Assembly: GCA_964598695.1 (NCBI GenBank) | Contig: CAZRDB010000050.1 | Location: 1-27,857, forward strand | Origin: CAZRDB01 sp964598695 | Lineage (GTDB): Bacteria; Armatimonadota; Zipacnadia; UBA1398 | Direction of reading: 5' to 3' | Length of the DNA stretch: 27,857 nt | Shown: positions 7,574-15,395 of the stretch, piece after piece | How the letters are laid out: every line of letters begins with the position of its first letter | How positions within the stretch are numbered: the stretch's first letter is position 1 | The notes under the pieces: model-generated | The model's input: only the letters and a program-made list of their open reading frames with translations | Told to the model about the DNA's origin: nothing | Database searches by the model: none | Position numbers and translations under genes: made by a program

Positions 7574-9859
7574 ATGGCCCCATGCCTGCTCGTCTGCCTC
7601 ACGGTGCTCGCGCCCGCCGCGGTGAAGGCGCCGATCACGCCCGCCGTCGAGCCCTTCGACCTGGCCGACGTGAGGCTCCTGCCCGGCCCGTGCCTGAAGG
7701 CCCAGGAGCGCAACAGGGAGTACCTCCTCTCGCTCGATCCCGACCGGCTGCTGCGGCCGTTCCGCATCAACGCCGGTCTGCCCGCGCCGGGCGAGCCCTA
7801 CGGAGGCTGGGAGGCGCCCGAGTGTGAGATCCGCGGCCACTTCGTCGGCCACTACCTGACCGCGCTCGCGCTGATGTACCGCGGCACGGGCGACCCGGCG
7901 TGCAAGGAGCGGGCTGACCTCATGGTCCGTGAGTTCGCCCGGTGCCAAGAGGCGTTGGGCGGAGGCTACCTCTCGGCGTTCCCCGCGACCTACTGGGACC
8001 GGCTCGAGGCGATGGAGAAGCCCCCGTGGGCGCCCTTCTACGTGATCCACAAGATCATGGCCGGCCTGCTCGACGCCTACCTGCTCTGCGGCAACGAGCA
8101 GGCGCTCCCCGTGCTCCGCGGGATGGCGGAATGGTTCGAGAACCGCATCGCCCCGATCCCCGAGGAGCAGTGGCAGCGGATGCTCCACGTCGAGTTCGGC
8201 GGGATGTCCGACGTGCTCCACCACCTCTACGAGGTCACGGGCGACCCGATGCACCTGCGGCTCGCCAACCGGTTCAACCAGGAGCGCTTCCTCGAGCCGC
8301 TGTGGAAGAGCCGGGACAACCTCACCGGGATCCACGGCAACACCCACATCCCGAAGGTCATCGCCGCCGTGCGTCACTACGAGCTGACTGGCGACCGCCG
8401 CTACCTGCGCGCCGCTTGGTTCTTCTGGAAGAGCGTCGTCTTCGGCCGCACGTTCGCTTCCGGGGGCACCACCGCCAACGAGATCTGGGGTCCGCCCTAC
8501 GAGATGAAGGGCACCGAGAACCAGAACCCGCATGAGACCTGCAAGACCCACAACATGCTCAAGCTCACCCGGCAGCTGTTCGGGCTCTCGCCCGAGCTGC
8601 GGTACGGCGACTACTACGAGCGCGCCTTCCTCAACGGGATCCTCGGGACCCAGCACCCCACGACCGGCCAGCTCATCTACTACGTCTATCAGGGCGCCGG
8701 CGCGCGCAAGCAGTGGGGCGGCCCCGAGGATGCCTTCTGGTGCTGCTACGGTACCGGCGTGGAGTCGTTCGCCAAACTCGCCGACAGCGTCTACTTCCAC
8801 TCCGACGACGATCTGTACGTGAACCTCATCCTTCCGACGCGCCTCGTGTGGCGCGCGAAGGGTGTCACGCTCGAGCAGACGACCGGCTTCCCCGAGGAGC
8901 AGGGAACGACGCTCACCGTTCACTGCGCGCGTCCGACCCGCTTCACGCTCCAGCTCCGGATCCCCGAGTGGGTCGCGCGCCGCGCCACGGTTCGGCTCAA
9001 TGGCGAGGTCGTCGCCGAGGGCCCGCTCCCAGGGTACCTACCGGTGACGCGCACGTTCCGTGAGGGCGACCGGGTCGAGCTGTCGCTTCCGATGTCGGCC
9101 AGCTCCGTCGCCCTGCCCGGCGACCCCGAGGCGATCGCCTTCCGCTACGGCCCGCTCGTGCTCGCCGCGGTCGGGGTGCCGGCCTCGCAGACCGCCCCCA
9201 CGAAGCACCCGCGGCAGGCGGCGGCGTATCTCCTCACCGCGCCGGCCGGCGACCCGGCGAACCTGCTCGAGCCCGTGCCCGGTGAGCCGCTCACGTTCGC
9301 GCTGCGCGGCGGGCCGGTGGGCGTGAAGCTGATCCCGCTCAACCGCGTGGCCGACGAGACCTACCAGGTCTACCTGCCCATCGTGCGCGAGGACAGCGAG
9401 CGCGTCGCTCAGGCTGCCCAGCAGCAGGCCGAGGCCGAGAGCCTCGCGCGGCGGGTGGTCGACGAGGTCGTGCCGTTGGACCCGGCCGGCGAGGCGGCGC
9501 ACAACCTGCAGGGCGACAACACGCAGGCCGGCCCGTACCAGGACTTCGCCTGGCGCCACGCGCCGGCGCCGGGCTGGTGGAGTTGGGACCTCCGGGTCCT
9601 GCCCGATCGCCCGATGGCCCTCCTGCTCACGTTCTGGGGGAGTGACGTCCCGCCCCGAACCTTCGACGTGCAGGTCGACGGCACGACGGTGCTCACGATG
9701 AGCCTGGATCGCAATGACCCCGGCCGGCTGTTCGACCGCGCGATCGCGCTCCCCGCCGATCTGACGCGGGGCAAGAGCAAGGTCACCGTCCGCTTCGTCC
9801 CGCATGAGGGCAACATCGCCGGCGGATGCTTCTACTGCGCGACCGTCCGGGCGGACTAG
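7574..9859 (+). CDS. Secreted GH127 (DUF1680) family glycoside hydrolase
   Basis: Members of GH127 are mostly beta-L-arabinofuranosidases acting on plant or microbial glycans. The 761-residue product has a short hydrophobic N-terminus (about 18 residues), then the (alpha/alpha) barrel starting at 'FDLADVRLLPGP'. Family marks include 'RPFRINAGLP', 'YGGWEAPECEIRGHFVGHYL', and the metal/catalytic area: Glu303 in 'NEIWGPP', Glu321 and Cys323 in 'HETC', and the adjacent Cys390-Cys391 in 'FWCCYGTG'. By analogy with the studied bifidobacterial enzyme, one of the two cysteines is the nucleophile and the others bind zinc. A beta-sandwich domain ends the chain ('FDVQVDGTTVL'). ATG 7574 has GGAAGG (7559-7564) at 9-base spacing; ATG 7565 abuts that site and is less likely. 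The substrate is inferred only. Confidence 0.9.
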   Translation: MAPCLLVCLTVLAPAAVKAPITPAVEPFDLADVRLLPGPCLKAQERNREYLLSLDPDRLLRPFRINAGLPAPGEPYGGWEAPECEIRGHFVGHYLTALALMYRGTGDPACKERADLMVREFARCQEALGGGYLSAFPATYWDRLEAMEKPPWAPFYVIHKIMAGLLDAYLLCGNEQALPVLRGMAEWFENRIAPIPEEQWQRMLHVEFGGMSDVLHHLYEVTGDPMHLRLANRFNQERFLEPLWKSRDNLTGIHGNTHIPKVIAAVRHYELTGDRRYLRAAWFFWKSVVFGRTFASGGTTANEIWGPPYEMKGTENQNPHETCKTHNMLKLTRQLFGLSPELRYGDYYERAFLNGILGTQHPTTGQLIYYVYQGAGARKQWGGPEDAFWCCYGTGVESFAKLADSVYFHSDDDLYVNLILPTRLVWRAKGVTLEQTTGFPEEQGTTLTVHCARPTRFTLQLRIPEWVARRATVRLNGEVVAEGPLPGYLPVTRTFREGDRVELSLPMSASSVALPGDPEAIAFRYGPLVLAAVGVPASQTAPTKHPRQAAAYLLTAPAGDPANLLEPVPGEPLTFALRGGPVGVKLIPLNRVADETYQVYLPIVREDSERVAQAAQQQAEAESLARRVVDEVVPLDPAGEAAHNLQGDNTQAGPYQDFAWRHAPAPGWWSWDLRVLPDRPMALLLTFWGSDVPPRTFDVQVDGTTVLTMSLDRNDPGRLFDRAIALPADLTRGKSKVTVRFVPHEGNIAGGCFYCATVRAD

Positions 9860-9973
9860 GGCGGGCGGTGCTCCGGCCCACGCCGGCCAGGACCGCGGGA
9901 GGGTCTCGCTTGCGCCGCACGAAGGCAGGGAAGCGGGGCCGAGGGGCGCGGACGGCGGCAGGAGGTACGCGCA

Positions 9974-10960
9974 ATGGGCGGGTTCTCGGAGCGGCGGTAC
10001 GACTCGATGCTCTACCGGCGGTGCGGCCGGAGCGGCCTGCGCCTGCCCGCGATCTCGCTGGGCTGCTGGCACAACTTCGGCGGGATCGATGACCAGGACG
10101 AGGCGCGCGCGATGCTGCGGCGGGCCTTCGATCTCGGTATCACGCACTTCGATCTCGCGAACAACTACGGCCCCCCCGCAGGCTCGGCCGAGGAGAACGT
10201 GGGCCGGATCCTGGCGAGCGACTTCCGGGCCCATCGGGATGAGCTGATCCTCTCGACGAAGGCCGGCTACTTCATGTGGCCCGGCCCGTACGGGGAGTGG
10301 GGCTCGCGCAAGTACCTCATCGCGAGCCTCGACCAGTCGCTCCGGCGCCTCGGGGTCGACTATGTCGACATCTTCTACTCGCACCGGCCCGACCCGGCCA
10401 CGCCGCTCGAGGAGACCCTCGGCGCGCTCGACACCGTGGTGCGCCAGGGAAAGGCGCTGTACGCCGGCATCTCGAGCTACGACGCGCCCACGACGGTCCG
10501 GGCGCAGGCCGTCGCGCGGGAGTTGGGCACGCCGATCACGATCCACCAGCCGTCGTACTCGCTGCTCAACCGGTGGGTCGAGCACGGCCTCACCGAGCAC
10601 TGCGGAGCGCTGGGGATCGGCCTCATCGCGTTCTGCCCGCTCGCCCAGGGGCTCCTGACGCGGAAGTATCTCGAGGGCGTGCCCGAGGGCTCGCGCGCCT
10701 CGAAGCCGAGCGGCTTCCTCCGTCCCGAGCAGATCACCGAGGAGCAGCTCGGCCGTGTGCGGCGTCTCGACGCGCTCGCGCAGGCGCGTGGGCAGTCGCT
10801 CGCGCAGATGGCGCTGGCGTGGGTGCTGCGCGACGAGCGCGTCACGAGCGCCCTGATCGGCGCCAGTCGCGTGGGGCAGATCGAGGAGAACGTCGCGGCG
10901 CTCGAGCGGTTGGCGTTCGACGAGGCCGAGCTACGCGCGATCGACGAGGCGCTGCGGTAG
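9974..10960 (+). CDS. yghZ: Aldo/keto reductase, YghZ (L-glyceraldehyde 3-phosphate reductase) type
   Basis: A 328-residue NADPH-dependent oxidoreductase. The chain closely follows Escherichia coli YghZ as I remember it: 'YRRCGRSGLRLPAISLG', 'ITHFDLANNYGPPAGSAEEN', 'STKAGYFMWPGPYGEWGS' and 'HQPSYSLLNRWVE'. The catalytic tetrad is complete: Asp60, Tyr65, Lys96 and His137 ('FYSHRPD'). The cofactor-binding C-terminal segment 'ALIGASRVGQIEEN' is present. YghZ detoxifies L-glyceraldehyde 3-phosphate and also reduces other aldehydes such as methylglyoxal, so a detoxification role is likely. The ATG has an excellent ribosome site, AGGAGGT (9960-9966), 7 bases upstream. It stands 114 bp after the GH127 gene and may have its own promoter. 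Confidence 0.93.
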   Translation: MGGFSERRYDSMLYRRCGRSGLRLPAISLGCWHNFGGIDDQDEARAMLRRAFDLGITHFDLANNYGPPAGSAEENVGRILASDFRAHRDELILSTKAGYFMWPGPYGEWGSRKYLIASLDQSLRRLGVDYVDIFYSHRPDPATPLEETLGALDTVVRQGKALYAGISSYDAPTTVRAQAVARELGTPITIHQPSYSLLNRWVEHGLTEHCGALGIGLIAFCPLAQGLLTRKYLEGVPEGSRASKPSGFLRPEQITEEQLGRVRRLDALAQARGQSLAQMALAWVLRDERVTSALIGASRVGQIEENVAALERLAFDEAELRAIDEALR

Positions 10961-11001
10961 GCACACGGCCCCGCGGCACGGCACGGTGGAAGGTGGTTCC
11001 G

Positions 11002-11832
11002 ATGGGCAAGTGGTTCGTGGTGTGCGCGGTGCTGGCCGCACTGGCGGTGGGGCTGGGCGCGTGCTCGGGCGGCGGCGCTACCCCGGCCGACAACGAGACG
11101 ACGGCTGCGGGCGTGGTCGATGCCACGGTGGGGACGCTTCAGTTCTGCTCGGTCTTCTACCCGGTGCTCGGCGCGTACCACGGCGAGGCAACGACGGACG
11201 GCGAGGCGGAGGCGCGACAGGACGGGCTCGATCTGCTCATCCTGGAGCAGGCCCTCGAGGATGCCTTCGACGCTCCGGACGGCGCGGTGACGATCGTGCG
11301 GAACTCGCTGACATCGGTGACGGTCACGCTGGACGAGCTGCCGATCCTCGGAGGCCTCCGGACGGCCAGCGGCAGCATCACGATCGCCGCGAGCCTGGCG
11401 ACGAGCACCATCACGCTCTCGAGCACCGCGTTCGAGGTCGGCGACTACTTCACCGTCGATCTCTCGGCGACGGCGTCGGGCCGGCTGGGCGACTCCTCGG
11501 TCGCGATGGAGATCACCGTGCATGGCGGCGGCCACACGGCGACCGTGACGCACGCGGGCGACTTCGTGAGCGGCCCCTCCACCGACGTGTGGAACTCCTC
11601 GCTGACGCTGTCACTGGACGGCGGCGCGGCGATCGCCGTCAGCCTGGACGACCTCGCGCTGCCCGCCGACGGCGCCGGCTGCCCGACCGGGGGAACGATC
11701 ACCTGCGCCGGCCCCGGCGGCGGCACGTTGACGATCGCGATCACCCGGGCAGCCGGGGTCTCGAGCTGGACGGTGAGTGACGGGACGACGACGAGCCCGC
11801 CGCATGCCATGGCCTACTGCGCAGACCCGTAG
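11002..11832 (+). CDS. Putative lipoprotein, beta-rich, function unknown
   Basis: A 276-residue product with a signal peptide ending in a clear lipobox 'LGAC' (Cys21), followed by 'SGGG'; it should be lipid-anchored on an envelope membrane. After a short linker ('ATPADNETT') the rest is dominated by Thr/Ser-rich alternating strands ('GSITIAASLATSTITLSSTAF', 'VAMEITVHGGGHTATVTHAG', 'SLTLSLDGGAAIAVSL') that look like an all-beta domain. Cysteines near residues 48, 232 and 236 and close to the end could form disulfides. I recognise no family. ATG 11002 has an AAGGTG ribosome site at 10990-10995. It starts 41 bp after the reductase stop, and 87 bp separate it from the next small lipoprotein gene, so a shared transcript is possible. 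Confidence 0.8.
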   Translation: MGKWFVVCAVLAALAVGLGACSGGGATPADNETTAAGVVDATVGTLQFCSVFYPVLGAYHGEATTDGEAEARQDGLDLLILEQALEDAFDAPDGAVTIVRNSLTSVTVTLDELPILGGLRTASGSITIAASLATSTITLSSTAFEVGDYFTVDLSATASGRLGDSSVAMEITVHGGGHTATVTHAGDFVSGPSTDVWNSSLTLSLDGGAAIAVSLDDLALPADGAGCPTGGTITCAGPGGGTLTIAITRAAGVSSWTVSDGTTTSPPHAMAYCADP

Positions 11833-11919
11833 GGGGTGCGGAGACCGCGCGAAGGTGCTTTAGCGGTCGGCGCGAATGCGACCGAGGGCGCGCTGGATGC
11901 AGACGGAAGGATGAGGCTC

Positions 11920-12204
11920 ATGGCGCGTCGTGGCTTGAAACGCTTGCTCGTGGCGGGTGCGGTGGTGGCGCTTGCGGCACAGGCGCTCATCCCGCTGGCT
12001 GGCTGCGCGAAGAAGGGCGCCCCGAAAGGCCCGGGCGAGATGCCCGTCGCGAGTGGACCCAAACCGACCGGTCCGGGGACCGGAGCGGGCGCCCCGGCGA
12101 GCACGGGTGGCGCCAAGGGGTCGGTGCAGGGCCGCGGCGGCACGGGGCCGAGCGCGGCGCCACGGTCGGGAGGGCCCGAATCGCCCTCGGGCGGCGGCAA
12201 GTAG
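11920..12204 (+). CDS. Small Gly/Pro-rich lipoprotein, function unknown
   Basis: A 94-residue product: basic N-terminus ('MARRGLKR'), hydrophobic core, lipobox 'LAGC' with Cys29, then a disordered tail of Gly, Pro, Ser, Ala and Lys ('KKGAPKGPGEMP'). The mature part has no recognisable domain and looks like a flexible peptide tethered to a membrane. ATG 11920 has GGAAGG at 11905-11910, 9 bases upstream; ATG 11911 directly abuts that site and is a poorer start. The clean signal peptide and good ribosome site support a real gene despite the low-complexity tail. A strong hairpin follows 24 bases after the stop. Confidence 0.72.
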   Translation: MARRGLKRLLVAGAVVALAAQALIPLAGCAKKGAPKGPGEMPVASGPKPTGPGTGAGAPASTGGAKGSVQGRGGTGPSAAPRSGGPESPSGGGK

Positions 12205-12227
12205 CGCTCGGCGAGATCGGCAAGCAC

Positions 12228-12258
12228 ACGGGGGCGGGAGGAGTCCTCCCGCCCCCGT
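12228..12258. terminator. Perfect 15-bp inverted repeat, bidirectional terminator
   Basis: The left arm (12228-12242, ACGGGGGCGGGAGGA) and right arm (12244-12258) are exact reverse complements around a single base; in RNA the innermost pairs would open to form the loop. It sits between two convergent genes, 24 bases after the small lipoprotein stop and 25 bases before the prepilin stop. There is no T-tract on either side, so it is a GC-rich hairpin rather than a textbook intrinsic terminator. It is similar in composition to the hairpin at 15396-15434. Confidence 0.8.
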
Positions 12259-12283
12259 TCGTCGCCGGCGTCTGTCGGTCGGC

Positions 12284-13057
12284 CTACTGGTACTCGGGCG
12301 CGAGGTTGTTCATCTGGTTCTGAAGCCAGCCGACGTGCTCCCAGTCGCCGCCACACCACCATGCCCAGAGATGGTTGTCGGGCGGGGTGGACCAGTCGGC
12401 CCAGTTGAGCGGCGAGCCGATCGTGTTCTTGAGGCGCAGGGCCTTCGCATGGCCGTCGTACATGGCGAAGTTGCTCAACCCGTTGTGGGTGGTCATGATG
12501 CCCTTGCTGCCGTCGAACCAGGCGCGGCCGCTGAGGAACTCCATCCGCCAGTCGGCGTTCCACTCGCGGCTCTCGCAGATCAGAATGCTCGAGGCGGGCC
12601 GCGGCGTCGCGTCGAGCTTGCAGTTCCAGCACCAGGGGTGTGCCATCGGGTAGTTCAGCGCGTAGCTGCGGTGGATCCCGTACTCCACCTCCCCGCGGAT
12701 GTACACCCAGAGCGGCTCATCGGGTTTCTCGAAGCTCGGGCAGGTGTAGATCTGCCCGTTCTTCGCGTACGGGTAGACGCGGTAGCGCCAGTCGGTCTCC
12801 GGCCCGTACCAGAAGGGCCAGCCGGAGGGCACGCTGTAGGTCGAGTCGTCGAGCCACCCCATCGGACCCGTGCTGTCGTAGTCGGAGGCGTACTGGATCA
12901 CGGCGAGGCCGAGCTGCTTGACGTTCGACAAGCAGGACGTCTGACGGGCCTTCTCGCGTGCCTTGGCGAAGACCGGGAACAGGATGGCCGCCAAGATCGC
13001 GATGATGGCGATGACAACGAGCAGTTCGATCAGGGTGAAGCCTCGTGCTCTTCTCAT
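12284..13057 (-). CDS. Type IV pilin-like (prepilin) protein, DUF1559/H-X9-DG family
   Basis: A 257-residue secreted or fibre-forming protein of the type II secretion/type IV pilus pseudopilin class. The N-terminus is a class III signal: prepilin peptidase would cut after Gly6 in 'RARGFTLIELL', leaving Phe+1 and Glu+5 (Glu11), followed by the long hydrophobic helix. The neck 'FAKAREKARQTSCLSNVKQLGLA' region is characteristic of Armatimonadota and Planctomycetes-type pilins. The C-terminal DUF1559 signature H-X9-DG is exact: His191, then Asp201-Gly202. The head domain is rich in Trp and Tyr. Start ATG 13057 is preceded on the minus strand by GGGGAGA. No pilus or secretion machinery gene is nearby, so it is an orphan member of what is usually a large family. 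Its cargo or substrate is unknown. Confidence 0.92.
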   Translation of the reverse strand: MRRARGFTLIELLVVIAIIAILAAILFPVFAKAREKARQTSCLSNVKQLGLAVIQYASDYDSTGPMGWLDDSTYSVPSGWPFWYGPETDWRYRVYPYAKNGQIYTCPSFEKPDEPLWVYIRGEVEYGIHRSYALNYPMAHPWCWNCKLDATPRPASSILICESREWNADWRMEFLSGRAWFDGSKGIMTTHNGLSNFAMYDGHAKALRLKNTIGSPLNWADWSTPPDNHLWAWWCGGDWEHVGWLQNQMNNLAPEYQ

Positions 13058-13115
13058 AGTCTCCCCTCTCACTCGCGGAGTGCCGTGCGACGGTTCAGCC
13101 AAAGTACTTCCGCAA

Positions 13116-13149
13116 GGGGAGACACGGGCGCCGCGGCAGGTCTCTCCCC
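13116..13149 (-). terminator. Weak hairpin between the DUF1080 and prepilin genes
   Basis: GGGGAGA (13116-13122) can pair with TCTCCCC (13143-13149) around a 20-base GC-rich interior. On the minus strand it lies about 75 bases after the DUF1080 stop and 59 bases before the prepilin start. It could end the first transcript or be part of the prepilin leader. There is no T-tract. Confidence 0.3.
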
Positions 13150-13223
13150 GTGGGTACAGCCACCTTCGTGGCGGTGCGCGGAATACCTCCGGCCGCTGTG
13201 GGACCTCCGGGAGTGGGTGGGGA

Positions 13224-14402
13224 TCAGGGCGTCTCGTCGTCGAGCCGCCGCACGCGGATGTCACGGAACTCGACCGCGCCGGCGGTGACGGCCAGCGCGA
13301 GAGGGCCTTCCTGCGGGGGAAGGTAGAAGCCGGAGTACCAGAAGAGGCTGCCATCGAGCACGCGCACGCCGTTGAGCCGCACATCGAGGCGGAGGCCGCG
13401 CTCGGTGATCTCCAGGTCGTTCCACTCGCCGGCAGGGAGAGCGGCATTCCACCGCGGCACGCCGAGGCCGCGGAGCGCCCCGGACGATTCCGGCCCGGCA
13501 GGCCTGCCGGCGTCATCGGCGAGGCAGATCTCGACGCGGTTGCGGCCGTCGGACGCTCGTCGCAGCGAGACGAATCCTCGCGCGCCCGGCTCGACCCGGT
13601 ACCGCAGCCGCAGCGTGTAGTCGCGGACGCGCTGCCGCGCGGTGAGGATCGTCTCCGCCGCTGTCTCGCAGCGGAGCAGTCCGTCGTCCGCCGACCAGGC
13701 CCCGGAGCCGGCGGGGTCCCAGCCCTCGAGGCCCGGGCCGCCGAGCGGGAGGAAGCCCTCCTCGGGCTCGGGGCGGATCCGGACGTTGCGGTACCAGACC
13801 TGGGCGCCGTGGTTGGTGAGTCCGAGATAGCCGCGGAGGTTGCGGTCGGCCGGCTTCATCCCCTCCGGGAGCGTCGCGTTGAGCGCGGGGTCCGCGAGGT
13901 CGATGTCGTACAGCTCCTCGCCGTTCAGCACCGCGCGGACCCGCGTGCCGAGGCAGCGGATCTCGGCTTCGTTCCACTCGCCGGCGGGCCTGCCCGCGTC
14001 GAGTCGAGGCGCGACGATGTCGTAGAGTGAGCCCGTTGAGTTGCGGTTCGGCGCGGCGGCGGTCGCGCCGAGGATCTGGAACTCGAAGCCTACGGCCGAC
14101 TGGCGACCGCGAAGGGGGGCACGGAGCCAGACTCCGCTGTTCCCGCCGGCTTCGATGCGGTACTCGAAGCGCAGCGTGAAGTCGCCGTAGATCGCGTCGG
14201 ACCGCAGCCAGCCGCTCCCTTCCCCGGAGCAGGCGATCGACTCGCCCTCGGCCGTCCAGGCATCGGCGCCCATCGAGCGCCAGCGGGCGAGCCCTGCCTC
14301 GCCCGAGAGGGGGAGGAAGCCCTCGTCGCCTTCCTGCGCGACAACGGCGGTGGAGAGCGCGAGGAGCAGGAGCGTTCCGGCGAGTCGTGTGTGCAGTGTC
14401 AT
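13224..14402 (-). CDS. Secreted protein with two tandem DUF1080 (3-keto-disaccharide hydrolase) domains
   Basis: The 392-residue product has a signal peptide (cleavage likely after 'AVVAQ' near residue 23) and two consecutive lectin-like beta-jellyroll domains. Domain 1 (about 27-212) opens with 'EGFLPLSGEAGLARW' and contains 'YGDFTLRFEYRIEAGGNSGVWLR' and 'GEWNEAEIRCLGTRVRAVLNGE'. Domain 2 (about 214-390) opens with 'EGFLPLGGPGLEGWD' and contains 'VRDYTLRLRYRVEPGARGFVSLR' and 'GEWNDLEITERGLRLDVRLNG'. The repeated landmarks point to an internal duplication. DUF1080 is linked to carbohydrate binding and 3-keto-glycoside hydrolysis; the substrate here is unknown. Domain 2 has lost the 'NSGV/I' landmark of domain 1 and may only bind. 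ATG 14402 has a GGAGAGGA site upstream. Confidence 0.88.
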   Translation of the reverse strand: MTLHTRLAGTLLLLALSTAVVAQEGDEGFLPLSGEAGLARWRSMGADAWTAEGESIACSGEGSGWLRSDAIYGDFTLRFEYRIEAGGNSGVWLRAPLRGRQSAVGFEFQILGATAAAPNRNSTGSLYDIVAPRLDAGRPAGEWNEAEIRCLGTRVRAVLNGEELYDIDLADPALNATLPEGMKPADRNLRGYLGLTNHGAQVWYRNVRIRPEPEEGFLPLGGPGLEGWDPAGSGAWSADDGLLRCETAAETILTARQRVRDYTLRLRYRVEPGARGFVSLRRASDGRNRVEICLADDAGRPAGPESSGALRGLGVPRWNAALPAGEWNDLEITERGLRLDVRLNGVRVLDGSLFWYSGFYLPPQEGPLALAVTAGAVEFRDIRVRRLDDETP

Positions 14403-14524
14403 AGCGCGTCCTCTCCGCGGCGGGCGGCCTGCCGACGGGTCTGCGGCGGATGGCCGGGGAGGCGTGGGTTCGCCGCGCGTGGGGGGGGGAGCCTGCAGCG
14501 ATTTCGTCGGACGAAAAAGGTATA

Positions 14525-14551
14525 GACACCCCATGGGGGCGAATTGGTGTC
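14525..14551 (+). promoter_or_regulatory. Dyad symmetry upstream of the sigma factor promoter (possible operator)
   Basis: GACACC (14525-14530) is the exact reverse complement of GGTGTC (14546-14551), with 15 bases between them. A second perfect palindrome, CCCCATGGGG (14529-14538), overlaps the left arm. The dyad lies about 22 bases upstream of the -35 hexamer, where an activator or repressor could bind. Function is inferred only. Confidence 0.4.
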
Positions 14552-14572
14552 GAGGAAAAAACACTATATCTC

Positions 14573-14603
14573 TTGACAGCATTTGCCCCGATTCGTTTAG
14601 CAT
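14573..14603 (+). promoter_or_regulatory. Sigma-70-type promoter of the SigH-like gene
   Basis: A perfect -35 hexamer TTGACA (14573-14578) is followed after 19 bases by TAGCAT (14598-14603, 4 of 6). An alternative -10-like CTATAT lies at 14604-14609. It is in an AT-rich island (about 14515-14610) that contrasts sharply with the surrounding GC-rich DNA. Start of transcription would be near 14610, giving a leader of about 55 bases. Confidence 0.6.
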
Positions 14604-14665
14604 CTATATGCAACACGGCTGACTCGCCAGTCGAGAGCGTTGTCGCAAGGGAAGGGCTCGATCGG

Positions 14666-15370
14666 ATGCCAAGGTCAGCAAGGCACGAGGCTGGACTCGC
14701 GGTCAACGAATCCGTACTTGAACTCTCCCCCGATACGCAGAGAAGGTTCCGCCGCTACGCGCTGGGCTCCTTGCCCGACGAGGTCATCGTCGAGCTGTCG
14801 AAACAGGGGGACCTGGAGGGGATCGACTACCTACTCCGCAAGTACCGTTCGGTGGTTCTGTTCAAGTCGCGCTCGTACTTCCTGCAGGGCGCGGACCGTG
14901 ACGACATGATCCAGGAAGGCATGGTCGGCCTCTACAAGGCGATCCGCGACTTCCGTCCCGATCGCTCGTGCTCGTTCCGCACCTTCGCCGATGTCTGCAT
15001 CACGCGGCAGATGATCACGGCGGTCAAGAGCGGTGTGGGCCAGCGCCAGCTCCCCGTGATCTACTCGCACTCGCTCCGCGCCGCCAGTCGCGATGAGGGA
15101 GCGAACGATCCGCTGGAGGCGGCGCCCGACAGCGACATCCAGGATCCGGAGCGCCTGCTCATCACGCGGGAGACCGTGCGCGAGCTCGAGCGGCTTCTGC
15201 GCGAGAACCTCTCGCCGTTCGAATGGACCGTGTTCGTCGGGTTCACGGACGGCAAGTCCTACCTGCAGATCGCGGAAGAGAACGAGTGTACGCCGAAGTC
15301 GGTCGACAACGCGCTGTGCCGCGTCCGCCGGAAGATGGCGCGGTTCCAGTCCGAGGAGGCGCACGCCTAG
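14666..15370 (+). CDS. sigH: RNA polymerase sigma factor of the SigH (sigma-30) type
   Basis: A 234-residue sigma-70 family factor lacking region 1.1. Region 2 (about 50-127) reads 'LEGIDYLLRKYRSVVLFKSR', 'YFLQGADRDDMIQEGMVGLY', 'AIRDFRPDRSCSFRTFADV' and 'CITRQMITAVKSG'. This matches Bacillus SigH (as recalled) almost segment by segment. Region 4 (about 175-228) has 'LSPFEWTVFVGFTDGKSYLQ' and 'SVDNALCRVRRKM', the helix-turn-helix for the -35 element. In Bacillota SigH governs the transition state, competence and early sporulation; here its regulon is unknown. The N-terminal extension (about 35 residues) is a little longer than in Bacillus. ATG 14666 has AAGGGAAGGG at 14647-14656 with good spacing. 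No anti-sigma gene is adjacent. It has its own promoter and ends at a shared hairpin with the convergent lipoprotein gene. Confidence 0.9.
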   Translation: MPRSARHEAGLAVNESVLELSPDTQRRFRRYALGSLPDEVIVELSKQGDLEGIDYLLRKYRSVVLFKSRSYFLQGADRDDMIQEGMVGLYKAIRDFRPDRSCSFRTFADVCITRQMITAVKSGVGQRQLPVIYSHSLRAASRDEGANDPLEAAPDSDIQDPERLLITRETVRELERLLRENLSPFEWTVFVGFTDGKSYLQIAEENECTPKSVDNALCRVRRKMARFQSEEAHA

Positions 15371-15395
15371 CCGCGTGCCGCGCCACCGCACACGC

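Noticed and set aside
6266..8923. A very long open frame on the minus strand (885 codons)
   Set aside because: It lies opposite deoB and the GH127 gene, both with clear family motifs. Its protein is Arg/Glu/Asp-rich without domains, as expected of an antisense shadow in GC-rich DNA.
11843..11868. GACCGC/GCGGTC inverted repeat after the lipoprotein gene
   Set aside because: The stem is only 6 bp with a 14-base loop and no T-tract; such pairs occur by chance in GC-rich DNA.
14563..14568. Divergent promoter (TATAGT on the minus strand) for the DUF1080 gene
   Set aside because: The -10 fit is 5 of 6 but there is no -35 at the right distance, and it falls within the AT-rich island of the sigma factor promoter, where such matches are expected.
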